From the NCBI GenBank assembly GCA_001970955.1, contig MPUH01000802.1, forward strand, positions 1-34,031: a stretch of DNA of 34,031 nt, read 5' to 3'. Below, one piece after another: positions 21,017-31,181 of this stretch (position 1 is its first letter; the number at the start of each line of letters is the position of its first letter). The DNA comes from Stentor coeruleus. Lineage: Eukaryota; Ciliophora; Heterotrichea; Heterotrichida; Stentoridae. The position numbers and the translations under genes are program-made. Below the pieces are notes generated by a model. The model made no database searches and had not been told where the DNA came from. It worked only from the letters and a program-made list of their open reading frames with translations.

Positions 21017-22759
21017 ATGGAAGAATATCTACAAATAAATATGTCTGAGATTCCAGATGACCTTTTTTTGTTGACTATTGATATTTTAAAAGCTAATGCT
21101 TCTACACAAGAAGCCCAGATCCCTTCAAAATTCAGAAAAATACTTACTAATCCTATTGACCTCAGTTTAATAGAAATCATTGATTATTATCATGCACTAG
21201 GTAGAGATAATGTTTATATTCTTGATTACATGCTAGCCTTGATAACTTTACGAGTTTGCAAAGATGCGCCTATGGCTGAAAACAAAGGAATTGAGTTCTT
21301 TAGCACAGTAAAATATTTCATGGACTACCGACCTGAATACAAAGAATGTATTATGAATACATACACTGCCGCTATAATCCAAGAATTATCCCATGCAAAA
21401 CCAAGCATGCTCCCAATATGGGCTGAAAAAATATCAACTATAACCCCAGAAAGCTTAATTGAACCTATAAAAGATTGGCTTGATCTTAGATATATTTCTA
21501 TAACATACACTTTAATATCAAAAATGCAAGAATCTCAATCAATATTATCAATGAAAGAAATCTTATATTTCATAAAAGAAGGACAGAGTTTTAAACTTAA
21601 AATCGACAGTATAGCTAATATGTCTGTAGCTCAAATCTTAGAAAATATTATCAACATAAATGATTTAAGAGGGTTTAAAAAAATACTAGGTGAAAATATA
21701 AACCCTAATTTCGAAGAATCAAGGGAAATAATTGGCTTGGTTAAATCTATTAAAAACTTAGGAGATGAAATTAAAGAAAAAATCACGTTTATTGAAGGGA
21801 AAATCGGTACTGCGAAAATGTTTTTGTGTCCTAATTATAAGAAAATACCTAAAGAACAAACTCCGAATGAAGATTTGAAGGAACATTTGATTGATTGGAG
21901 TCAGATGATTAGAGATCCTGGGGCTATTTATGCTCATAGTAGTGATATGATTAATGTGACAATATGGAAATCGAGGTCTCCAGATGGACAAGTTGTTGTG
22001 ACTAAAACCTATACTTTTTTAAAAGATAATTATGATACATCGCCTATTGATAATGAGATTAGAATACTTACTTATTTATCAAATAGGGCCACTAATGATA
22101 ATTGTTTTTTGAAGTATTATGGAACTAATAAGGAACATAAAAAAGTAAATTTGCATATGGAAGCTGGAGAAAAAAACTTAATGGATTTTCTAACAGAGTG
22201 CAAACGAAAAGGTGAGCGTATTGAACCACAACTTATCGAAAAGTGGATTATTTCTTTATTAAACTGTTTTTCTGAACTTAGTATAAAAAGTATCTACCAC
22301 TGCGATATTAAACCTCACAATATTCTTGTCACATTAGATAAAAATGTTAAAGTTATTGATTTTAGTATTAGTAAAATCCAGGGAGAAAGTGAAGCTACTA
22401 TATCCCCAACAATGGAATATTCAATACAAGGAACAAGAGGTTATATGGCTCCAGAACTTCAAGATAAATTAGATTCTGGAGATAGAATTGCTCAATATAA
22501 ACCTGGAAAAGCTGATGTTTTTTCTCTTGGAATGACTTTTTTACAGATGATAAATTTTGAAGAACTTTCAGGATTAAATAAGCTTGACAAAAATAGAGAG
22601 TTAATAGATAAGGTTGAAGCTATAAAAGGATACCCTGAGTGGATTAAAGTTTTACTTAAAGCTATGCTCACCCCAACTAGACAACAAAGACCTAGTTTTA
22701 GCAAATGCTTATCTTTTATTACTATTGAGTCAGGGATTTTGGTTACAACTATAACTTAG
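21017..22759 (+). CDS. divergent protein kinase with N-terminal helical region
   Basis: A 580-residue protein. Residues 1-290 are helical and unrecognised. A kinase domain covers about 300-570. Visible landmarks are the beta-3 lysine in V-V-V-T-K-T (K330), the alpha-C glutamate in D-N-E-I-R-I-L (E347), the catalytic loop Y-H-C-D-I-K-P-H-N (D430, K432, N435), D-F-S in place of D-F-G (448-450), M-A-P-E (477-480) and A-D-V-F-S-L-G (499-505). The catalytic Asp, Lys and Asn and the metal-binding Asp remain, so activity is plausible. H-C-D replaces H-R-D, the glycine loop is not recognisable, and D-F-S removes the usual hinge glycine. The arrangement fits a ciliate-specific Ser/Thr kinase group. 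The substrate is unknown. Confidence 0.85.
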   Translation: MEEYLQINMSEIPDDLFLLTIDILKANASTQEAQIPSKFRKILTNPIDLSLIEIIDYYHALGRDNVYILDYMLALITLRVCKDAPMAENKGIEFFSTVKYFMDYRPEYKECIMNTYTAAIIQELSHAKPSMLPIWAEKISTITPESLIEPIKDWLDLRYISITYTLISKMQESQSILSMKEILYFIKEGQSFKLKIDSIANMSVAQILENIININDLRGFKKILGENINPNFEESREIIGLVKSIKNLGDEIKEKITFIEGKIGTAKMFLCPNYKKIPKEQTPNEDLKEHLIDWSQMIRDPGAIYAHSSDMINVTIWKSRSPDGQVVVTKTYTFLKDNYDTSPIDNEIRILTYLSNRATNDNCFLKYYGTNKEHKKVNLHMEAGEKNLMDFLTECKRKGERIEPQLIEKWIISLLNCFSELSIKSIYHCDIKPHNILVTLDKNVKVIDFSISKIQGESEATISPTMEYSIQGTRGYMAPELQDKLDSGDRIAQYKPGKADVFSLGMTFLQMINFEELSGLNKLDKNRELIDKVEAIKGYPEWIKVLLKAMLTPTRQQRPSFSKCLSFITIESGILVTTIT

Positions 22760-23059
22760 GATATTTAGATAAAATTTCTTTTTAGATGAGATGAATATTA
22801 AAAGTAATAGAGAATGCTATAAATAGACTATGTATTCATAACCAAAATTAACTGAACAACCTTAAACAATAAAACAAGCTGAATATATTGATTTATTTCT
22901 CTTAATCGCAAGTATCACATTATTATTCTTAAATAATTGATTAACACTTTACAATATTTATCCTAACACAAATCATCTTATCCTATAAAAATCCAAAAAA
23001 CATCTAATCTACAAATACTCCTAAAAAACCTTAAAAATATTATCAAAACCATTATAAAC
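22760..23059. other. convergent spacer
   Basis: 300 bases between the ends of the kinase (+) and the copine-like gene (-). AT-rich and C-leaning toward the right; nothing else seen. Confidence 0.5.
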
Positions 23060-24232
23060 CTATATAACCTTTCTTTCCAAATCAACAACAACATTCATCA
23101 TCTTCCTCTGTATATCTTCAGCAATATTCTCCCCATACCTAACAATTACAACATCTGCAACACTTTCCAAATTTAAAAACGCAGCATCATTAGGAATAAA
23201 AGCTACAAAAACCAAAGGATTTCTATCTAATTCTTTAATAATCTGTTGAAAAGTTTTAACATCAGTAATATCTCTTTGTAATAAAATACATACAATCCAT
23301 GGTATTTCAATATTCATTCTAGGTAAAGCTTGGGACATTGCCGCGGATATTAAATTAGGACCTAATCTTTTATTTTTAAGATAAGGATCATGAAGGAGTT
23401 TTGGAGGACATGAAACTTCATCTATAAGCCAGCTTGCTTTTTCAGATGATCCAAAGCCTATAATAAGATTTTGATTTGACCCAAAACAACCATAAAGATG
23501 ATCTAAAACTTGTCCTGTTTGCCGATAATCAAGATTACAACCTATGAGGTAACAGATTCCTGATTGTCCGATTTCATATAATCTTGTTAAGATGTCTGGT
23601 ATTTTGCTAACTTTTACTTCAATTTCCCCAGACTTAGTGTTACCTTTTTTCTTGGAGTTGTGTATGGATGTACGAGCTTTACCTCTCATGAACTCTTCTA
23701 AGGTAAATTCACATCCTCCGATAAAGTCATCGCTGCCAACATCTTTGTCCCAAACATTTACCACAACCCCATTTCTTATTTCTGTATCTCTTAGTGTAAA
23801 TCCTTTCCATACAGGGTTTAAATTATCATAAATAACCTCAGACTTGTATAACTCATTTCCGTTTGAAGTAAGGATAAAATAAGGATCACTCAAGTCAAAA
23901 GTATCTAAATCATCTAAATCAATTCCTTTCATTTCAATAAACAATGCCCCACCACTGACAATTTCACAAGTTACAGTCAATGTGCATTCAGGAATTTTAT
24001 AGCTGAAAACTTTATCTTTTATTAAAGTTAGTATTGGAAGAGCATAAGACCCTGATGGGAACTGTAAAAATGGTCCAAGGTCGAATAAAGATATATTAAT
24101 TTGATGCTTTTGAATAGTATTATCGTTAAGAGTTACCATAAGAATATGCTTTTTTTGTTGATATATTGTGAACTGGATTGGCTTTGGGGCATTTTTACAC
24201 TCAAAAGTTAATAGTATCTTAAACCTCGACAT
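23060..24232 (-). CDS. copine-like protein: C2 domain plus degenerate copine/vWA domain
   Basis: A 390-residue protein. Residues 1-85 are beta-rich and may be a degenerate first C2 domain. Residues 86-210 are a C2 domain with the calcium-loop pattern L-D-D-L-D-T-F-D-L-S-D-P-Y-F (106-119), then L-N-P-V-W-K (138-143) and W-D-K-D-V-G-S-D-D-F-I-G (161-172). Residues 215-390 follow the copine A-domain plan, with I-I-G-F-G-S, a long helix, I-L-L-Q and V-F-V-A-F-I strands. The metal-site D-x-S-x-S motif is absent: the strand expected to carry it reads L-I-G-C-N-L-D-Y. Copines are cytosolic proteins that bind membranes when calcium rises. Here the C2 ligands look intact but the A domain has probably lost metal binding. 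The length is shorter than the usual copines of about 530-560 residues. Confidence 0.82.
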   Translation of the reverse strand: MSRFKILLTFECKNAPKPIQFTIYQQKKHILMVTLNDNTIQKHQINISLFDLGPFLQFPSGSYALPILTLIKDKVFSYKIPECTLTVTCEIVSGGALFIEMKGIDLDDLDTFDLSDPYFILTSNGNELYKSEVIYDNLNPVWKGFTLRDTEIRNGVVVNVWDKDVGSDDFIGGCEFTLEEFMRGKARTSIHNSKKKGNTKSGEIEVKVSKIPDILTRLYEIGQSGICYLIGCNLDYRQTGQVLDHLYGCFGSNQNLIIGFGSSEKASWLIDEVSCPPKLLHDPYLKNKRLGPNLISAAMSQALPRMNIEIPWIVCILLQRDITDVKTFQQIIKELDRNPLVFVAFIPNDAAFLNLESVADVVIVRYGENIAEDIQRKMMNVVVDLERKVI

Positions 24233-24493
24233 TATTTCACCCTTTATAAAATGTATTAAAAATATAATTCAACAAATATGCTTATCAGATTGTGTTGTTG
24301 ATATATTTTTATAAGAATTTTCCTTATGATTATGCAATTTTTTATTATATTCTATACATAATATACAATAAACACAATATAAAAAAACCTAATCTAATTT
24401 AACAAGAAAAAAAAAATACATTTCAAACCTAAACTTATCATCAAAATCCCAAACTAATTTTTATCCTATAATAAATCTGTCTATTTTTCTATT

Positions 24494-26266
24494 TTAAGAA
24501 CTTTCACTTTCAACTATAAGGTTTTTCTTGATCTTTTCAAGAGCATCTTTAATTTTCATTTGACAAGTGGTAGCTAAATAAAACTTCAAAGCATCTCTAT
24601 TAACTTTCTGTGAAGGCAAAGGTTCAGCAATTGCAATCAACTTCCACAAACTATCCGCAATATTATTCGCCACATTATCCATCAACGTAATCTGCGCCTG
24701 TGTATCCGAACTAATATTTTGATTTTTCTTATTAACATTTAATATCATCTTAAAAGCCTCTTGAGCTTTTTTCCCTATTTATACCTTACTATCTTCAGCT
24801 TCTTTTAATTCTTTAACATTTTTCTTTCCTCTTTTAATAACACTACTTTCTAATGTTTGATCTTCTTCATCTTCCTCATCACTTTCATCTCCTCTTTTTG
24901 GTGGGTTTTCAGATAATGACCCAAAACCTTCTTGAATAATAGCAATAAATATGTTTTGAACGCAACAAATAAAAAATACAATAAAACTATAAACGTAAAG
25001 TTGACCTAGAAAACTGTTTTCAATAACAAGTTGTGATGTGAATTCATAAACTGAGTCTCCATTAACTAAAGCAAATGCGGCAATCATCCCAGAACTACTT
25101 GTTGGATAAATGCCAGTTTTCCAAAAAAGGCACATAGCTAAGAATACATAAGCTAAGAAAATAGGTACAACACCTATTATATAAGGACCAATAGTTGAAA
25201 AACTTCTACTTAAAGTATTGATGATTGTATAAGAAGTTGATTTATGCTCTAAAAACCTTACACTACCCACCCAAGCACAAAAACAACCAATACCTACAAG
25301 GTGTTCATGTGCTCCTAAAGATACATCCTGATCAAGTATTGTTAAAATCGCACCGAATATCTGACAAAGGTTACCAATAATAGTAAACACAACCCATAAG
25401 TTAAAAAACCTGAGCTTTTCTGCAAGGCCCAAACTTTCCCAAGCATTTCTGAAATCTTGTGGCCCTCCACGTATTGTAGCCAGTATCTTTGCCCTTTTCA
25501 TAAAATATTTCCAGACTGTGATAAGTGAAGCTGCAGCTAATATAAAAACTATAGCTCCAATCCACATATGCTGGCTATTAGGACTAATAATCTGCCCTGA
25601 ACAAGTACTTCTTTCAGTTGATAACATAGTATTAATTACCCCATGCATTGAATAATCATATAATTGGGTAATTTTCCATTGATAACAATTAGAACTTAAA
25701 TCCATATGATGATTCAAATGATGATTCAGAGTAAATTTCATTTCAAACCTTTTAACTTTATCTAGATACTTTTTAGGATTTAAATGACTAAATGGACCAA
25801 GATCATTTTCTGTAATATCATATTCAAATTGATATCCTAAATCTTTGACATCTTCATAGTGTAAGTAGTCTACATACATTTTTATAGGCTCTTTATCTCC
25901 ATTTGAATCATGTTCATATGAGTAGATGTCTACCGTATGTTTATTTATATGATAATATATATCAGCTGTTCGTTCCACAAAACTTATGAGTTCTTGTATT
26001 GAGAATAAATTGTATGAATTTGTAATACTAGTGTCGCTTCCTTGGACATTTAGGTTAAGAAAAAGTTTGTTCCATAGTAAATACTGAGAATATGAGTATG
26101 ATGTAATTTGATTTACTACTAAAAGAGCTTGGACTGTTGTGAAAATTACTAATAAGGCTTGGATTATGATTTTCCAAGGGAATTTGTCGAATTTTTCGTA
26201 CTTTTCTATAGGCGGCATGTACAATCTTTGCTTGATTGTCATTCCCATGTTGTGTTCAACTGACAT
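24494..26266 (-). CDS. TRPML (mucolipin)-type cation channel, two exons
   Basis: Exon 1 is 24790-26266, a 15-nt intron covers 24775-24789, and exon 2 is 24494-24774. Unspliced, the frame stops at TAA inside the intron. Spliced, it gives 585 residues, close to human mucolipin-1 (580). Topology: TM1 about 30-52, a large lumenal loop (53-233) with paired Cys (C194, C222), TM2 235-256, TM3 288-311, TM4 322-340, TM5 360-383, a pore loop with F-A-L-V-N-G-D-S (398-405), then TM6 420-446. The pore resembles the L-I-N-G-D-D filter of mucolipins, but the second Asp is Ser. An acidic stretch follows (E-S-D-E-E-D-E-E-D). The exon-2 part is a mostly helical C-terminal tail of about 93 residues. Mucolipins are endolysosomal Ca/Fe/Na channels gated by phosphoinositides. 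The exact ciliate role is unknown. Confidence 0.88.
24775..24789 (-). other. 15-nt intron in the mucolipin gene
   Basis: On the coding strand the sequence is gtaaggtataaatag, 15 bases with GT..AG ends. It splits a codon after its first base (A + GG, Arg). It contains the in-frame TAA that ends the upstream ORF at residue 495. Removal keeps the frame, so the upstream channel ORF and the downstream helical ORF become one protein. The codons just before the next ATG (K-K-A-Q-E-A-F-K) are coding-like, which supports read-through by splicing. Confidence 0.85.
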
Positions 26267-27282
26267 CTTAAAATAAAATCAACAACTTGATATTAGAATA
26301 CTTACAAGTAAAAACTAAAGTATATATGCAATTATTTTTAAGCTAAAAAATAAGATTTGGTTTATGGAGAAATATATAGAAAATATAAGGATTTTGACTT
26401 GGAGAAATTTCATTATGGGTGAGAAGGTTTTTATAAGTTTAATTAGAATTTATATTTGTTGTTAGGAATAGGGTTTTTGTATATGGATTTTTTATAGTTT
26501 TTAGGTTTAAGTATTTAGGATTTTTTATATAATATATATATGTATATTATATGTTTAAAAGTTTGTATNTGAAATCAATTATTTTTAAGCTAAAAAATAA
26601 GATTTGGTTTATGGAGAAATATATAGAAAATATAAGGATTTTGATTTGGAGAAATTTCATTATGGGTGAGAAGGTTTTTATAAGTTTAATTAGAAGTTAT
26701 TAGAATTTATATTTGTTGTTAGGAATAGGGTTTTTGTATATGGATTTTTTATAGTTTTTAAGTTTAAGTATTTAGGATTTTTTATATAATATATATATGT
26801 ATATTATATGTTTAAAAGTTTGTATATATTACTATTATCTTTATCTATATGTTCTAGTTTGATTTAGTTTTATAAATTTGAGAATTTTTTGTATCATGGC
26901 TGTGGGTAATAAATATAATGTATACGAAACAATTTGAAAAGACTTCCTTAAAACTCAAAACAACCATAAACCACCTAATAGCTAATATAACATAGTTATT
27001 ACCTCTCTCTTCAATTATTCCTATATCCTCATCACATAAAACCAAAAAATTTCCATATTCAAGTATAAAAAATCTTCCCAAATCCAAACTCATATAATCC
27101 ATCCTAAATCAGGATATCAAACTACCTTTGCCTATCAAAACCTTTAAACCTAAACCAAATCTTAAAAAACTTCAACTAATCCTAACTATTATAAATAAGA
27201 AAACCTCAACAAAATATTCAAAAATGCAACCTTTACCTATAAACCCAATTATTGGCCAAGGTGCTACCTAATCTAAATAAAT
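26267..27282. other. divergent intergenic region with a duplicated block around an N
   Basis: About 1 kb between the mucolipin (-) and WASHC1 (+) starts. The left part, including the duplicated block 26329-26825, is G-rich and C-poor on the plus strand. From about 26900 to 27282 it turns C-rich and G-poor. An 82-codon minus-strand ORF (26854-27102) lies in the C-rich part and is not supported. Confidence 0.55.
26329..26825. repeat. direct duplication flanking an assembly N
   Basis: Bases 26329-26568 recur at 26576-26825; the N is at 26569. The second copy differs by two substitutions and a 10-base insertion (aagttattag, itself a local partial repeat). Differences of this kind fit two alleles or haplotypes of one locus joined end to end. 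Confidence 0.9.
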
Positions 27283-28671
27283 ATGTCTTGTATTATTCCA
27301 AGTAAGTCTTAGGCAGTTCTTCCTATTGAACTTTATCAATATGAGAGCTATGAAAGAATCACAGGAGTCATGGAATATCTTGAAAACCTTTTCAATGCAA
27401 CAATGGACTCAGTTTCTGGAAGAGTAATTTTTACAAAGGTTGCTGAATGTAAAACTAAAGTTGATGGGCTTACTCAAAGAATCACTGCTGCAGGTTCGAG
27501 AATTGAACAAGCTAAAGGAAGTTCAAAAGCTCTGACAATACAATCTTCACCAACTTTTCCCAAGTTAGAAAGCCAAGATGATCAGCTTTTACCTTTTCAG
27601 AAACCAATGCCTAGATTCCACCCAACAGTTCATGAAACTGAACATCCAGGTCAGCCTCCTAAAGGTATGACATCAGATGTTGCTATGCTTAATTCTTTGT
27701 ATATGTCCTTAAAAATCCCAACTCCTTCAATATTAGACCTTCCTCAACAACATAAAGAACTAGGTCTTGGTCCTCCATCAGAGGATATTTCTAGTGCTTC
27801 TTCTTTTTTACTTTTCAATTCTTTAGCCAATCCATACAATATGGATTTCCAAGAAACTGCTGTAGAGAAAAAACAAATCGCTAAAGATCGGACAATAAGT
27901 GTTAATCTTCCTGATGCTCCTGTGACAATCCAACAATCTGAAGACTTTTCAAACATGGGCAAAAAAGATTTCGCATATCAGCCAGGGACTAAAGAAGCTC
28001 CAGTAATCGAAGCTCCATTACAACTTAATATCCCCGGAATAGCTAATTTAGAATGGGATGAAGATCTAGATGATGATTTCACATCAAATTTCTCTATAGC
28101 TCCAGTAAGGCCACCATCTAACTCAAATGCTACCCCAGTTAAAAAAGAACAACATGAAGAAAAAATGCCAGCTTTACCATCTTTACCATCATTAGATAAT
28201 AAACCTCCACCTCCATCAAATAAACCTCCACCACCACCTCCTCCTCCACCTCCACCATCAAGAGCTCCTCCTCCTCCTCCACCACCTCCATCAAATAAAC
28301 CTCCACCACCTCCACCTCCATCAAATAGAGCACCTCCACCTCCACCACCACCTAAAGATATACAAATTCCTCAACATTCTAATGAAGCAGGAAGAAATCA
28401 AATGCTTGATCAAATTAAAGCAAGGCAAAATAACCCATTAGCTGGTTTGAAAAAAGTTGAGACTAAAGATTCATCGAATCCTGCAATAAAACCTCAAGGT
28501 GCTGCTGCTGGGGGGAAAAAAGACCCATTTTCTTTGTTGAAGGAACAGATTGGATTGAGATTTAATGCAATTCATACACCTGCGGTTAGTGATAACAAGA
28601 ATAAGAAGATTAATACATTGTCAGAAGTGAAGATGGCGAGAGAAAATGAGAGTGATAGTTATTCGGATTAG
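27283..28671 (+). CDS. WASHC1: WASH complex subunit 1 (Arp2/3 activator), two exons
   Basis: Exon 1 is 27283-27301, a 15-nt intron covers 27302-27316, and exon 2 is 27317-28671, giving 457 residues. With exon 1 included, the N-terminus (I-I-P-I-L-P-I-E-L, then M-E-Y-L-E-N-L-F) aligns with the animal WASH start (V-P-L-I-Q-P-D-L and L-Q-Y-L). Domains: a WAHD1 helical region about 1-85 ending in S-S-P-T-F-P; a conserved block D-I-S-S-A-S-S-F-L-L-F-N near 160; I-P-G-I-A-N-L near 240; poly-proline at about 302-353 for profilin binding; a WH2-like helix with M-L-D-Q-I-K-A-R near 368; D-P-F-S-L-L-K-E-Q-I as a connector near 405; and an acidic tail. WASHC1 drives Arp2/3 actin nucleation on endosomes. 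The tail (E-S-D-S-Y-S-D) lacks the Trp usual in acidic regions. Confidence 0.92.
27302..27316 (+). other. 15-nt intron in WASHC1
   Basis: The sequence is gtaagtcttaggcag, 15 bases with GT..AG ends, splitting an Ile codon after its first base (A + TT). It contains the in-frame TAG at 27310 that would otherwise separate the ATG at 27283 from the rest. Removal restores an N-terminus that matches WASH proteins. Confidence 0.85.
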
Positions 28672-29611
28672 ATAGTAAGTTTTATATGAGGCTAGGAATT
28701 TTTTTATGTTAGATTTTGGATGTGATTGTAATAAAGGAGTATTTGTGTGGATTAAGTGGATATTAAATGTTCAGGAAATGGATTTTTTTATGTTGAATAT
28801 GAGGATTTGTCATAATAAGGTTAGATGATGTGCGAGTTAGAGAAATTTAATTAAGGAATAATGCATTGTGGATTTTATATTAGGATTTTTTTTTGTTAGA
28901 GAAGAAAGTGCTGAATATGAAGAATAGGCACTGAAACCAAGAATTTATACTTATAATCTTGATATTCCTTTATAATCATGGTTTTAATCAATTTATAAAA
29001 AGAAAATAAAAGTAGGAAAGTTTGATATTAAGACAGATTATTTTCAGAAGATAGGCAAAAGTAAAGTTATTCCAATAAAGTGCTTTTTTTATTGTAAAAA
29101 TTCGATTATTTTAAAATTTAGTGATTTCATAATAAAAGATGTAAAAAAACTCAGTACATATCACAATGACTGATAATAAAATTCAAAACACTAAAACTTT
29201 ACATGTGTTTTAATACATTAACAAAATTCTATAAACTCACATCAAACTTAAGCAAAACTTGAAGTTTAATTCACACACAAACAATTACGATTTCAAGTAA
29301 ACCCATTCCACAAACTGAAACAAATTATTCCAATACATCAAAACCATCTTCCAAATCCTCAAGCAAAAAAATTCAAAACATCTCATGAAAACTATATAAA
29401 AATTAAAATCTCTACAAAAATACAACCAATCCTTTTTATCATCTACAAAACCCTGCATTTAAAACCATATACCCAATACCTCAGCATCAAAACTAATTTT
29501 TCCCATCTTATCCTATCCTAATCACCCTTAAATCCTTATGACAATCCTCTAATTCTCAACACTTAATCGCACATCTCTTTCATACTCCTATACAAAATCC
29601 TATCTAAAAAA
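28672..29611. other. intergenic region between WASHC1 and the TBC gene, no gene seen
   Basis: 940 bases. The first 300 are G-rich and C-poor (3' flank of WASHC1). From about 29150 the sequence becomes C-rich and G-poor up to the next ATG (5' flank of the TBC gene). No ORF or hairpin of note. Confidence 0.55.
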
Positions 29612-30782
29612 ATGAATTCAAACGATATCTCAAAACAAAGGTTATCAAATGGGTTAAACCTCGAGCACTGTATTCAATGCTCCTGCGAACTCAATCGAAA
29701 AAGTTTCTTAGAGCGAGGTTATCTACAATTTGTCACAAGAACCTCATCAGTATCATGTTGGCGTGCACAAGAATGGCTTACCCACTGTCTCCCTCCTCGT
29801 AATTCTTTAGAAGTTTATAACAATCTCTGTTTAAGCGCTTTGGAAACCAAACAATTTAACGATAGTATGAGACAAATCGAACTTGATCTTCATAGAACTT
29901 ATCCAGATGAACCTTATTTCTCTGATACTTCAGCTGGGTATTTCTCTTTAAGAAGAGTTCTTATGGCATTTAGTAAATACGATTCAAATTTAGGATATGT
30001 TCAAGGAATGAACTTTATAGCTGGAGCTTTACTTTGGCATTCATCTGAAGTAGATGCTTTTTGGCTTTTTGTTGCACTTATGGAAGATTATGAATTAAGA
30101 GATTCGTATTTACCTTCATTACCAGGACTTTCTAAACATTGTCAAATTATACAGCTTTTGACATTAGAATTTTTACCTAGATTACATAGACAATTTGCAG
30201 AACACAGGATTAATTGTGAAATGTATGCCGCTGAATGGTGTTTTACATNACATTGTCAAATTATACAGCTTTTGACATTAGAATTTTTACCTAGATTGCA
30301 TAGACAATTTGCAGAACACAGGATTAATTGTGAAATGTATGCCGCTGAATGGTGTTTTACATTGTTTGGAAGTGTTATTCCAGTTAGGGAAATGATAAAT
30401 GTACTTGATGGGTTTTTTAATGATGGGNTTGTTTGGAAGTGTTATTCCAGTTAGGGAAATGATAAATGTACTTGATGGGTTTTTTAATGATGGGTGGATT
30501 TTTTTTTATAGGATGGTTATTGTGTTATTACAATGTTTGGAAACTAGATTACTTGAAGCTAGGGATCCGATTGAGTTATTATCACCTTTGAAGATATGTC
30601 ATAAGTCACAGAAAGAGTGGAAACTGTTTGTGTCTGTGATTAATGAAGGAAATAAGAAGTTTGATTGGAAATCTTTGATTGCAAAAGTTTCGGATATTGA
30701 ACTGGATAAAGATTATATTAAGTATTTGCATATGAACTTCAATTTAGATACTGCGCAGTTTAGTTTGAGGAATAATAAATAG
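29612..30782 (+). CDS. TBC-domain Rab GTPase-activating protein; frame broken by duplicated assembly ends
   Basis: With the two duplications at N30249 and N30428 each counted once, the gene is one frame of 329 residues. As written, the first duplication (114 bases with the N) keeps the frame and adds 38 codons including X. The second (67 bases with the N) shifts it. A TBC domain covers about residues 30-290. The arginine finger is in I-E-L-D-L-H-R-T (R95) and the glutamine finger in Y-V-Q-G-M-N (Q131); both are required for the dual-finger catalysis of GTP hydrolysis by Rabs. F-W-L-F-V-A-L-M and E-W-C-F-T-x-F motifs are also typical. The short N-terminus suggests a minimal TBC protein. The target Rab is unknown. 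Confidence 0.9.
30136..30362. repeat. direct duplication flanking an assembly N inside the TBC gene
   Basis: Bases 30136-30248 recur at 30250-30362 with one substitution (a at 30184, g at 30298); the N is at 30249. It repeats 38 codons of the TBC domain in frame. Confidence 0.95.
30362..30494. repeat. second direct duplication flanking an N inside the TBC gene
   Basis: Bases 30362-30427 recur exactly at 30429-30494; the N is at 30428. The extra 67 bases shift the frame, so the TBC gene appears split in the raw sequence. Confidence 0.95.
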
Positions 30783-31181
30783 TGTAATATAAGATTATTT
30801 TTGGGTGGAATATTTTGGGCTTGGATTTTAGATATGAAATTGATTTGTTAGAATTTTTTTAGTTGAAAATAAAGAAGGATTTATGGGTTTTGAATGAAGA
30901 TTTAGTGAAAATTAAAATTAAGTTATGAAATTTATACTTAAGTTTGATATTTGGTGAAGAAATATATTAGATTTTTTATATAAAGGTGTGGGGTATGTTG
31001 TTAAATTTGTGCGCATATCTTATTGTGTTAAAAAGTAAATTGTATTATCCAAAATATTTATAATATAAATATCCTTGTTAGAGTGAGCTTTATTTAAACT
31101 TAGATATATTATAGGATCACATTTAATAATCAATTTATTGATAATCCTGAGTAAAATTCCTATATAGATTGCAAATAATAA
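30783..31181. other. intergenic region, no gene seen
   Basis: 400 bases, G-rich and C-poor at first (3' flank of the TBC gene), then AT-rich. Nothing else stands out. Confidence 0.5.

Noticed and set aside
22370..22390. A 15-base GT..AG unit (gtaaaatccagggag) in the kinase as an intron
   Set aside because: It encodes S-K-I-Q-G right after the D-F-S motif, where kinases normally have similar residues, and it holds no stop.
26854..27102. 82-codon minus-strand ORF
   Set aside because: It lies in the G-poor 5' flank of WASHC1, and its hydrophobic product shows no family features; such DNA gives long antisense ORFs easily.
28139..28351. 70-codon minus-strand ORF rich in Glu and Val
   Set aside because: Antisense of the WASHC1 poly-proline region.
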